From: Mycobacterium shigaense
Lineage (GTDB): Bacteria > Actinomycetota > Actinomycetes > Mycobacteriales > Mycobacteriaceae
Reading direction: 5' to 3'
Length of the DNA stretch: 64,000 nt
Assembly (NCBI RefSeq): GCF_002356315.1
Contig: NZ_AP018164.1
Coordinates: forward strand, 4,526,001-4,590,000
Below are positions 40,624 to 48,412 of this stretch, in pieces (position 1 is the first letter of the stretch; every line of letters starts with the position of its first letter). The notes under the pieces were generated by a model. It ran no database searches. It was not told where the DNA came from and saw nothing but the letters and a program-made list of their open reading frames with translations. A program made the position numbers and the translations under genes.

Positions 40624-40640
40624 TGAGAATCAAATTCTCT
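40624..40640. promoter_or_regulatory. GAGAAT-N3-ATTCTC operator, perfect core
   Basis: TGAGAAT-CAA-ATTCTCT; 6-3-6 core perfect. It is 55 bp after the TetR stop and about 217 bp upstream of the SDR at 40857. The region to 40856 has no gene; AT-rich TAATATCTAGAACCAT directly after the site could hold a promoter. Confidence 0.6.
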
Positions 40641-40856
40641 AATATCTAGAACCATAAATAGCCAAAATGATTCTGCCGTTGACACCTATTGGCGACTGAC
40701 GACAGAGTTCACGATGCGGCACGATTCGCGGTCCCGGCAGATTGCGGCGGGCGCAATTCCTGGCCCTCCCCGACTGCCACCGTTCGGGGCTGGGAATCGA
40801 TGCTGGCCCGGCTCCGCTGAGTGCCGAAGAGATTCAAGTCAGGAGTTGAGGTAGCC

Positions 40857-41696
40857 ATGGCTGGACGTGTTGAAGGCAAGGTCGCTTTCGTCACCGGTGC
40901 GGCGCGCGGTCAGGGCCGTGCCCACGCGGTGCGGTTGGCCCAGGAGGGCGCCGACATCATCGCAGTCGACATCTGCAAGAAGATCGACACCGTGGATCTG
41001 ATCGCCGCCTCCACGCCGGAGGATCTGGCCGAGACCGCGGACCTGGTGAAGGGACACGACCGTCGGATCTACACCGCCGAGGTCGATGTCCGCGACTACG
41101 ACGCGCTCAAGTCCGCCGTCGACACCGGCGTCGAGCAGCTCGGCAAGCTCGACATCATCGTCGCCAACGCGGGCATCGGCAACGGTGGACAGACACTGGA
41201 CAAGACCAGCGAAGCCGACTGGACCGCCATGATCGACATCAACCTGGCCGGTGTGTGGAAGACCGTGAAAGCCGGTGTGCCGCATATCCTCGCGGGCGGC
41301 AACGGCGGCTCGATCATCCTCACCAGCTCGGTCGGCGGCCTCAAGGCCTACCCGCACACCGGTCACTACGTTGCCGCCAAGCACGGCGTGGTCGGCTTGA
41401 TGCGCACCTTTGCCGTCGAGCTCGGCGCGCAGAACGTCCGCGTCAACTCCGTGCACCCGACCAACGTCAACACCCCGCTGTTCATGAACGAGGGCACGAT
41501 GAAGCTGTTCCGGCCCGATCTGGAGAACCCGGGCCCCGATGACATGAAGGTCGTCGGCCAGCTGATGCACACCCTGCCGATCGGCTGGGTCGAGCCCGAG
41601 GACATCGCCAACGCGGTGCTTTTCCTGGCATCCGACGAGGCGCGGTACATCACCGGCGTCACGCTGCCCATCGACGGCGGCAGCTGCCTGAAGTAG
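40857..41696 (+). CDS. Mycofactocin-coupled SDR oxidoreductase
   Basis: 279 residues, ATG with AGGAG upstream. Motifs: FVTGAARGQGRAHAVRLA (the ARGQGR variant), DICKKIDTVD, NAG as IVANAGIGNG, Ser/Tyr/Lys in TSSVGGLKAYPHTGHYVAAK, end ITGVTLPIDGGSCLK. The GAARGQGR motif with the insert after strand 2 is the mark of the carveol-dehydrogenase-like SDRs whose NAD is held tightly and reoxidised by mycofactocin. It would oxidise an alcohol. Downstream of a GAGAAT operator. Confidence 0.92.
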   Translation: MAGRVEGKVAFVTGAARGQGRAHAVRLAQEGADIIAVDICKKIDTVDLIAASTPEDLAETADLVKGHDRRIYTAEVDVRDYDALKSAVDTGVEQLGKLDIIVANAGIGNGGQTLDKTSEADWTAMIDINLAGVWKTVKAGVPHILAGGNGGSIILTSSVGGLKAYPHTGHYVAAKHGVVGLMRTFAVELGAQNVRVNSVHPTNVNTPLFMNEGTMKLFRPDLENPGPDDMKVVGQLMHTLPIGWVEPEDIANAVLFLASDEARYITGVTLPIDGGSCLK

Positions 41697-41699
41697 CCG

Positions 41700-42116
41700 T
41701 CAGAAGGGACTGCTGTTGTCCTGCCACTCAGACTCTTTGGGCCGCGGCCCGTAGCGGCGGGCGTAGTCCTCGTGCATCCGGGCATTTTTCTGGCGGTTGA
41801 TCGCGTCGACCAGCTTCGGGTCCAGCCCGTGAACGGCCAACCGATGCCGACGCCAAACCTTGTTCAGCGCAAAGTTAATCACCAACGCCCACGCGTATAG
41901 CGGCACGGTCATCTCGGTGTGCACGTAGAGCGAGGCCGGCAGCAACCAGAACGGGGCCAGGACCAGCAAAGGCGGTATCGCCCAGCGGAGCATGTGCCGG
42001 CGGATGGCCCCCTCGCCGGCCAGATCGCGCGCGACCCAGCTGCGCATCGAGTCGGGCAGGCGCCGGCCGTAGGCATAGCCAAAGCGCTGCCAGAGGTTGG
42101 GATTCGCGTCGGTCAT
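41700..42116 (-). CDS. DUF5313 membrane protein
   Basis: 138 residues from ATG 42116, AAGGAG upstream. Begins MTDANPNLWQRFGYAYGRRLPDSM, with two hydrophobic segments in the middle (PPLLVLAPFWLLPASLYV and a second around YAWALVINFALN) and a charged C-terminus. I recall this as DUF5313, a small mycobacterial membrane family of unknown role. It is on the minus strand, 20 bp after the MarR gene stop, so likely in one operon with it. Confidence 0.8.
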   Translation of the reverse strand: MTDANPNLWQRFGYAYGRRLPDSMRSWVARDLAGEGAIRRHMLRWAIPPLLVLAPFWLLPASLYVHTEMTVPLYAWALVINFALNKVWRRHRLAVHGLDPKLVDAINRQKNARMHEDYARRYGPRPKESEWQDNSSPF

Positions 42117-42135
42117 GATGGCTCCTTGAGTGATG

Positions 42136-42633
42136 TCAGGATTGTAGAGCGCCGGCTGCCACGGCGGCAGCGTTGATCCGGGTGAGCACGCGATGCAGGT
42201 TCTCCAGTTCGGCCAACTCGACGCCCAGCCCGGCCACCACAGCGGGCGGAATCGCAAGTGCGCGCTTACGCAACGCAATCCCGCGTTCGGTCAGCGTGAC
42301 ATCGGTTGCACGCTCGTCGACGGCATTCTTGGCGCGCGTGATCAGACCCAACGCCTCCAGGCGCTTGAGCATCGGCGAGACCGTGGCCGAATCCAGCTGC
42401 AAAGTCACGGCGATCTGTTTGACCGACAGCGGCGATTGGTCCGCGCCCGGCGTCTTACGGTGATACCACAGCGTGAGCATCACCAGATACTGCGGATGCG
42501 TCAGGCCGAGCGGCTCCAACAGCGGTCGATACACCGCCAAGACCGCGCGGTTTGTGGTGGCCAGCGCGAAGCACACCTGGTGCTCGAGGGCGAGCGGATC
42601 GACCTCGCGCGCAGACGGCTTGGCCACACACAC
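42136..42633 (-). CDS. MarR-family regulator, OhrR-like
   Basis: 165 residues, GTG start. Winged helix: HQVCFALATTNRAVLAVYR with a Cys at the location of the peroxide-sensing Cys of OhrR, LGLTHPQYLVMLTLW, VKQIAVTLQLDSATVSPML, and the wing AVDERATDVTLTERG. It may sense organic peroxides, but no ohr gene is present. Two TAGTGCCCTA repeats (42635-42659) just before its start are likely its operator, and they also precede the divergent SDR at 42713. Confidence 0.88.
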   Translation of the reverse strand: MCVAKPSAREVDPLALEHQVCFALATTNRAVLAVYRPLLEPLGLTHPQYLVMLTLWYHRKTPGADQSPLSVKQIAVTLQLDSATVSPMLKRLEALGLITRAKNAVDERATDVTLTERGIALRKRALAIPPAVVAGLGVELAELENLHRVLTRINAAAVAAGALQS

Positions 42634-42634
42634 A

Positions 42635-42659
42635 TAGTGCCCTAATAGTTAGTGCCCTA
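42635..42659. promoter_or_regulatory. Direct repeat TAGTGCCCTA, MarR operator candidate
   Basis: TAGTGCCCTA at 42635-42644 and again at 42650-42659, exact, 15-bp period. They lie between the MarR start and the SDR, right at the start of the MarR gene. CTAA-tag-TTAG inside is a small palindrome. Confidence 0.5.
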
Positions 42660-42712
42660 CCTACATGATGCCCCTCACACCGTGGCCGCCGGGAGTAATA
42701 CGCTCGGAATCC

Positions 42713-43552
42713 ATGGACGGATTCGAGGGTCGCGGGGCGGTCATCACGGGTGGAGCGAGCGGCATCGGGTTGGCCACCGCCGCCGAATTCGCCCGCCGCG
42801 GCGCCCGCCTGGTGCTGGCCGACGTCGACAAGTCAGCGCTGGAGCAGGCCGTCGCACACTTGACCGCCCAGGGATTCGACGCGCATGGCGTGGAGTGCGA
42901 CGTCCGGCACGTCGAGCAGATGGTTCACCTCGCGGACGAGTCGGTCCGCCTGCTGGGTCAGGTTGATGTCGTGTTCAGCAACGCCGGCATCGTGGTCGGG
43001 GGCCCGCTCGTGGCGATGACCCACGAGGACTGGCGCTGGGTGATCGACATCGATTTGTGGGGCTCTATTCACGCCGTCGAGGCGTTCGTCCCAAGGCTCA
43101 TCGAGCAGGGCACCGGCGGGCATATCGCGTTCACCGCGTCCTTTGCCGGGCTGGTGCCCAACGCCGGGCTCGGTGCGTATGGCGTTGCCAAGTACGGCGT
43201 CGTCGGGCTCGCCGAGACGCTGGCCCGCGAGGTCAAGGACCAGGGCATCGGCGTCTCGGTGCTCTGCCCGATGGTCATCGAAACCAAACTGGTCGCCAAC
43301 TCCGAACGCATCCGGGGCGCCGATGACGGGCTCGCGTCAGCCCCCGATCTGATAAGCGGGTTCGGGCAACTGCCGCCCACGCAGGACGACACCGTCACGG
43401 TCGACGGCGTCGCGCGGCTCACCGCGGACGCGATTCTGGCGAACCGGTTGTACGTGCTGCCGCACGGGGCCGCCCGGACGTCGATCCAGCGCAGGTTCGA
43501 GCGCATTGACCGCACGTTCGACGATCAGATCGCCGAGGGGTGGTCGCACTAA
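42713..43552 (+). CDS. Short-chain dehydrogenase/reductase
   Basis: 279 residues from ATG 42713. VITGGASGIGLATAAEF (nucleotide motif), DVDKSALEQAV, NAG in FSNAGIVVGG, and TASFAGLVPNAGLGAYGVAKYG with Tyr-Lys. It resembles classical SDRs of the long loop type. It is divergent from the MarR gene with shared repeats, suggesting control by that regulator. Convergent with the double CoA-transferase, 13 bp away. Substrate unknown. Confidence 0.88.
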   Translation: MDGFEGRGAVITGGASGIGLATAAEFARRGARLVLADVDKSALEQAVAHLTAQGFDAHGVECDVRHVEQMVHLADESVRLLGQVDVVFSNAGIVVGGPLVAMTHEDWRWVIDIDLWGSIHAVEAFVPRLIEQGTGGHIAFTASFAGLVPNAGLGAYGVAKYGVVGLAETLAREVKDQGIGVSVLCPMVIETKLVANSERIRGADDGLASAPDLISGFGQLPPTQDDTVTVDGVARLTADAILANRLYVLPHGAARTSIQRRFERIDRTFDDQIAEGWSH

Positions 43553-43565
43553 CCGGGTGTCGCGC

Positions 43566-46064
43566 TCAGGTCGCCGGGTACATCGTCGGGGCCCGGCCGA
43601 TGATGCCATCGGATTCCAGGACGGCGATCTCGGTTGCCGTCAGGCCCAACTCGGCCAGCAGCTCGTGGTTGTGTTGCCCGAGCAGCGGCGCGGGCCGCGT
43701 GTGAATCGCTCCCGGCTCGGCCGAAAACCTCAGCGGCACGGTGCTGAGCCTGGCCGGGCCGTTGACCGGATGATCGACGATTTCGAAGAAGCCGCGGAAG
43801 GTCAACTGCTCCAATTCCGTTTGACGATGCGGCTGCATGACCTTGGCGACGGGCACATCCGCATCCCAGAGCACGGCAACGATGTCGTCGCCGCTGCGGT
43901 CTGCACACCAGGCGGCTAGCTGCTCGTCGATGAGATCGTGGTTCTCACGCCGGCCCGCCATCCCGGTCAGCGCGGGATCGGTTGCCCAGGAAGGCTTTCC
44001 GACCACCCTGCACAGGCTCTTCCACTGTTCGTCGGTCTGCACTGCGACGGCAACCCAGTTGTCGGGTCTGCCGAACTCGTCGAAGCCCGCGCAGCGGTAG
44101 AGATTCTGCGGCGCCGCCGTGGGCCCGCGGTTGCCCGCACGATCCAGCAGCGCACCGTAGGCCGAGTACTCGATGACCTGCTCCGCCGCGATGTTCAGTG
44201 TCGCGTCGATCATCGCCGCTTCGACGAACACTCCCTCGCCAGTGCGGCGGCGGTGCTCAAGCGCCAGCAGCAGAGCATTGAGCGCATGCAAACCCGCGTT
44301 GGGGTCGCCGATCGAATACGGCTCGTACGGGGTGCGGTCCGGGTAGCCGGTCATCCAGCTCACACCGGCCGCGGACTCGATGGCATAGGCGAAGGCCGGA
44401 TTGTCGCGCCACGGCCCATCCAGGCCGAAGCCGGGCATCCGCAGCATGATGGCGTCCGGTTTGATCGCTTGGACCGCAGCGAAATCCAGGCCGATCTGGT
44501 CCAGCACCCGGGGCGTGAAGTTCTCCGCGATCACGTCGCAGGTTGCGATGAGCCGGTGTAACAGTTCCCGGCCCAGCGGCTGCTGCAGGTCCAGCGTCAG
44601 CCCCTTCTTGTTGGTGTTCAGCGCCGCGAAGATCGGCGAGCGCTCCCACCATTGCGTCTCGGTGATCGGCACGCCGGCGATCAGCCGCGTCCCGTCGGGC
44701 CGGCGCGCGGATTCCACATGAATGACCTCGGCACCGAGCAATGCCAGAAAATGGGTGGCGCACGGGCCGGCCCAGAATGCCGTCATGTCGAGCACCCGAA
44801 GTCCACTCAGGGGCAACGGGTTTGGCAACGCCCTGGGTGCGGGCCGGGGAATCAGATCCGCGGCCCGGTAGGCCGCGGTGTGTGCGCCCAGCCGCGGCGC
44901 GGGCTGCGGTTCGCGAAGCCGCGCGGGCCGCATCCGATAGGGAAGCCCCGGCTGGTCGAAACGGCCGCCCGGTGCGCGCACAAACGAGCTGCGCTCGACG
45001 AAGTGGTCCATGGATGTCACGTTGGCGCCGTTGCCAACTGGAGCGTTGGGAATTCGGAATGCCGATGCGAGTTCACGTATGTCGTCGACGGTGTTGCTTT
45101 CGACCCAGGCATAGATTTCGTCCGCGTGCAGGGTTGCCTGCTCGGTGATCGTCAGCGGCGAATCCTCGTCGATCCACTCCGGATGACCGACCATCGCGCA
45201 GAGGTCGAACCACTGCTGGGCGGTCCCGCAACCGACATCCACCAGGCCGTCCTTGGCCCGAGCCACACCCGGCACGGTGACGCGTCGCATGTCTCGCCAT
45301 GGCCGCCCGAGCATCTCGAAGTAGGTGACGGGGTAATAGGTCAGGCCGAGGATCTGCGTTTCCAGCATCGACAGGTCTAGGAGTTGCCCTGCACCGGACG
45401 CGATTTGGCTGTGCCGTGCCGTTAGCATCGCGACACTCGCGTACACCCCGGCCAAATACTCTCCGGCCTGGCCGCCGACGAACACCGGCGCGCGGTCCTG
45501 CTGACCACGCCCGAGCCCGACAATTCCCCCCGACCATGCCTGCAACGTGAATTCCGTTGCGGCACGGTCGCGCCAGGGGCCCTCGAGCCCGAACGGTGTG
45601 ATCGCGGTGACGACGAGATGCGGATAGCACCGCAGAATATCGCGGGGCGCCAAGCCCGGGTGGTCGGCCAAGGCCGAACCGGAAGACCACACCGCCGCGT
45701 CGGCCGACGCCAGCAACCGGTCGACCAGGTCGACGTCGTCGGGGTTGCCGGGATCGGCGACCACACTGCGTTTGGAACTCGCCAGGAAGCTGAACAGGGC
45801 GCCGTCACTGCCGGGTTCCAGCGCCGCACCGGAGGCCGACCAGGATCGCAGTGAATCGCCTTCGGGGGGCTCGACTTTGACGACGTCCGCGCCGCCATCG
45901 GCCAGGAGCTTGGTGCAGTAAGCACCCGCGATCCCGGTGGACAGGTCGACCACCGTGTAGCCGGCCAGGGGCGGCTCAGCCGAGGCTTGTGCCACTAGCT
46001 TTTTCTCTTCCCCTCGGCGCCCTTCTTGGATCGCCGTCGGCTTCGGCATACGACCGTCAGGCAT
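43566..46064 (-). CDS. Double CaiB/BaiF CoA-transferase
   Basis: 832 residues from ATG 46064 (or about 809 from GTG 45995): two class III CoA-transferase domains in one chain. Domain 1 (about 30-390) starts LAGYTVVDLSTGIAGAY; domain 2 (about 420-830) LSGLRVLDMTAFWAGPC. In domain 2 the catalytic Asp is in YSIGDPNAGLHA; in domain 1 the equivalent position is Glu in GGQAGEYLAG. Thus domain 1 may be structural. Class III transferases are interlocked dimers, so the fusion may provide an obligate heterodimer. Last gene of the 51756-43566 operon; its start overlaps the M24-like gene by 8 nt. Role: CoA activation of the pathway acid. Confidence 0.9.
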   Translation of the reverse strand: MPDGRMPKPTAIQEGRRGEEKKLVAQASAEPPLAGYTVVDLSTGIAGAYCTKLLADGGADVVKVEPPEGDSLRSWSASGAALEPGSDGALFSFLASSKRSVVADPGNPDDVDLVDRLLASADAAVWSSGSALADHPGLAPRDILRCYPHLVVTAITPFGLEGPWRDRAATEFTLQAWSGGIVGLGRGQQDRAPVFVGGQAGEYLAGVYASVAMLTARHSQIASGAGQLLDLSMLETQILGLTYYPVTYFEMLGRPWRDMRRVTVPGVARAKDGLVDVGCGTAQQWFDLCAMVGHPEWIDEDSPLTITEQATLHADEIYAWVESNTVDDIRELASAFRIPNAPVGNGANVTSMDHFVERSSFVRAPGGRFDQPGLPYRMRPARLREPQPAPRLGAHTAAYRAADLIPRPAPRALPNPLPLSGLRVLDMTAFWAGPCATHFLALLGAEVIHVESARRPDGTRLIAGVPITETQWWERSPIFAALNTNKKGLTLDLQQPLGRELLHRLIATCDVIAENFTPRVLDQIGLDFAAVQAIKPDAIMLRMPGFGLDGPWRDNPAFAYAIESAAGVSWMTGYPDRTPYEPYSIGDPNAGLHALNALLLALEHRRRTGEGVFVEAAMIDATLNIAAEQVIEYSAYGALLDRAGNRGPTAAPQNLYRCAGFDEFGRPDNWVAVAVQTDEQWKSLCRVVGKPSWATDPALTGMAGRRENHDLIDEQLAAWCADRSGDDIVAVLWDADVPVAKVMQPHRQTELEQLTFRGFFEIVDHPVNGPARLSTVPLRFSAEPGAIHTRPAPLLGQHNHELLAELGLTATEIAVLESDGIIGRAPTMYPAT

Positions 46065-47184
46065 GCCAGAACGGGCTCGAGGTCAGCATTTCGGGACCGT
46101 CCGCGGTGATCAGCACCGCCTCTCGCCCGAATACCGCGCCGACACCCTGTTCCCAGACATAGCCCGTCACGGCGAGCACCATGCCGGGCTTCAGCTGTTC
46201 CTCCGCCGCGGTCACGGGTAAGTGCTTCGACACGACGGGGGGGTCGAAGCCCATGCCGAGCCCGCGGGCCACCGGCATCGGTGGTGCCGGCTCACCCGCA
46301 GCCTCGTAGGCGGCCAGCAATTCCGTGGCCCCGAAACCCGGCTGGCACGAGGAAATCAGCTTGGCCCACAGGAGTTCCCAGCGCTGATACAGCGCCGGGG
46401 CGCCGCCGGGCGCCTGCCCCTTGCCGGCGGGCCAGGTCCGTCCTACCTCACCGATGTAGCCACCGGCCAGCACGCCGGCCGAGAAGGCCACCAGGTCGCC
46501 CTCCTGAATCCGGCCGTCACCGCTGGCGCGCCGCCACGGATGCTCGCGCGACGTCACCCACGCGACATCCTGGTTCGACGGGGTGCTCACGCCGCCGGCC
46601 GCCGAGGCCTCCAACAACACGCCGGCCAGGGCTTGCTCGCTGACCCCGGCTCGCAATTCGGACACCGCGGCGGCGAGCGACGATTCGGCCACCGCGATCG
46701 ACTCTCGCAACGCGGCGACTTCCTCGGGCGTCTTGATGCGCCGGGCCGCACGCATCGCGAGCTCGCCGTCGACCAGCTCGGCGTTGGGAAACGCGGTCGG
46801 CAGCAGCTGCGCGAATACAGGTGACAGCGCGTCGGTTCCGACGCGGCGGGCGGTGGCGGCGCCGTCGATGCGGCCCAATGCCGCAATGGTGTTCGCCGGA
46901 TTCCACGAGATGCCGTAAAGGTTCTCGTGCGGGATGTCCTCGGGAACACCCTCGTCCCAGGTGCTAAGCAGATGCACGGCGCCGGTCGCACGAACCAGCA
47001 CGCAGGTCGGGCCGAACGGACGGGTGCCCGCGACCCACACTTGCGGCGTGCCCGTGACGTAACGGACGTTGGCCTGCCGACCCAGGACCAGCACATCGAG
47101 ATCGTGCGCCGCCATCTGTTCCAGCGCTCGCTGCCTGCGCCCCAAGCGCAGGGTGCGCTCGTCGGGCAGAACCTCAGTTGCCAT
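46057..47184 (-). CDS. M24 (creatinase/Xaa-Pro-like) protein lacking metal ligands
   Basis: 375 residues. N-terminal creatinase-like domain, then pita-bread domain. In metal peptidases the five ligands are Asp, Asp, His, Glu, Glu. Here: LVAFSAG has Ser235, YIGEVGRTW has Glu246, ARGLGMGF has Leu309, MVLAVTGY has Thr340, and only Glu355 (REAVLI) remains. A dinuclear metal site is impossible. Creatinases are metal-free M24 members, so catalysis of another kind is possible. Overlaps the intact M24 gene by 11 nt; I infer a heteromeric complex or substrate-binding partner. Confidence 0.88.
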   Translation of the reverse strand: MATEVLPDERTLRLGRRQRALEQMAAHDLDVLVLGRQANVRYVTGTPQVWVAGTRPFGPTCVLVRATGAVHLLSTWDEGVPEDIPHENLYGISWNPANTIAALGRIDGAATARRVGTDALSPVFAQLLPTAFPNAELVDGELAMRAARRIKTPEEVAALRESIAVAESSLAAAVSELRAGVSEQALAGVLLEASAAGGVSTPSNQDVAWVTSREHPWRRASGDGRIQEGDLVAFSAGVLAGGYIGEVGRTWPAGKGQAPGGAPALYQRWELLWAKLISSCQPGFGATELLAAYEAAGEPAPPMPVARGLGMGFDPPVVSKHLPVTAAEEQLKPGMVLAVTGYVWEQGVGAVFGREAVLITADGPEMLTSSPFWHA

Positions 47185-48412
47185 AAGGTTTATAGGGATA
47201 GTCGGTCAATCGGATCGAGCCCTCCTCGGTAATCACCAGGACCTCTTCGCTGCGGTAGCCGCCGGTGCCGTCCTCCCACACCACCGGCTCCAGCACCAGC
47301 ACCATCCCGGACTGAAGAACAAATTTCTCGTCGAATTCCTGCCCGAGATCTGTTCCGATCATCGGCATCTCGGCCGCGTTCACGCCGATTCCGTGCCCCA
47401 GGTAGAAGTGGGGCAACCACGGCTTGGCACCGCCGTTGGTCTGGGTCGCTGCCCTGCCCAGATCCGCGGCGGTGGCGCCAGCCTTGGCGGCATTCAGGAC
47501 GGCGGTCATGATCTCGAACCACTTGTCGAACTGCGCCTGCTGGCGCGGCGACGGGTCCCGGCCCACCAGCCAGGTGCGCCCGAAGTCGGAGCAGTAACCG
47601 TGATAGGTGATGCTGACATCGGTCCACAACACGTCACCTTCGACGAGCTCACGCTCGGTGCTCAGCAACGGCAGCGCCAGGTCGCCGTGCGTGGTCCACA
47701 CGCCCTCAGCCTTGCTCGGTGGCATCACCTGCCAGATCGGCTCGAGCATGCTCGCCGTGGCGCCCAGTTCGAAGGCCTGGCGCAAGAAGCTTGCCGACAA
47801 ATCGATCTGACGGATCCCGGGCGCCAGGCGCTTCTGGACTTCGACCATTGCCTCGTCGGTGATCCGGATGGCCTCGCGGATACAGGACAATTCATCCTGC
47901 GTCTTGACCGCCTTGGCCGCACTGACGATCGCGGCGGCATCGACCGTGGTTCCGTTGGGGAACAACACCTTTCGGGCACGGGACATGGCGCCCGTAAGCT
48001 CGTCCACGGCCACCACCGCTGCAGCCGGAATCAGATCGTCCAGTGCCCGCGCGAAATCGCTTACACCCTCGTCGAATTCGAGATATACCGGCCCGTGCAG
48101 GTGGTCGGCGGGCAGGTCCGTCTCCTGCGCCGCGCCTTCCCGGAACGGCAGGAACAGGTGCGGCCAGGCGTCGCCGGCGAGCACCACGGCCACCGGACGC
48201 TCGACGTAGGACAGTCCGGCGTCGCCCAGCGGCCAACTCGCGCCGGTCGCATAGACCACCGCGTTGTTGCCCAGCAGGATCATCGCGTCGACTCCGCGGT
48301 CTGCCATCGCCGACCGCAGCCGAGCGCCGGTCTCGCGCCGCAGCCGGGCCAGGTCCGGTGTTTCGGGAATCACCAGTCCGCTGCCGATGCCCACTTGCGC
48401 GAGGGTTGTCAC
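47174..48412 (-). CDS. M24-family metallopeptidase-like hydrolase
   Basis: 412 residues from GTG 48412, which overlaps the amidohydrolase stop. All five pita-bread ligands are visible: VLWTDVS (Asp), YCSDFGRTW (Asp), YLGHGIG (His), MVLVLEPVVW (Glu), RSEEVLVI (Glu). Family enzymes are aminopeptidase P, prolidase, creatinase and DMSP lyase. In a catabolic operon with amidohydrolase, P450 and CoA-transferase it probably cleaves a non-peptide C-N, C-S or ester bond. Followed by its degenerate relative. Confidence 0.92.
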   Translation of the reverse strand: MTTLAQVGIGSGLVIPETPDLARLRRETGARLRSAMADRGVDAMILLGNNAVVYATGASWPLGDAGLSYVERPVAVVLAGDAWPHLFLPFREGAAQETDLPADHLHGPVYLEFDEGVSDFARALDDLIPAAAVVAVDELTGAMSRARKVLFPNGTTVDAAAIVSAAKAVKTQDELSCIREAIRITDEAMVEVQKRLAPGIRQIDLSASFLRQAFELGATASMLEPIWQVMPPSKAEGVWTTHGDLALPLLSTERELVEGDVLWTDVSITYHGYCSDFGRTWLVGRDPSPRQQAQFDKWFEIMTAVLNAAKAGATAADLGRAATQTNGGAKPWLPHFYLGHGIGVNAAEMPMIGTDLGQEFDEKFVLQSGMVLVLEPVVWEDGTGGYRSEEVLVITEEGSIRLTDYPYKPYGN

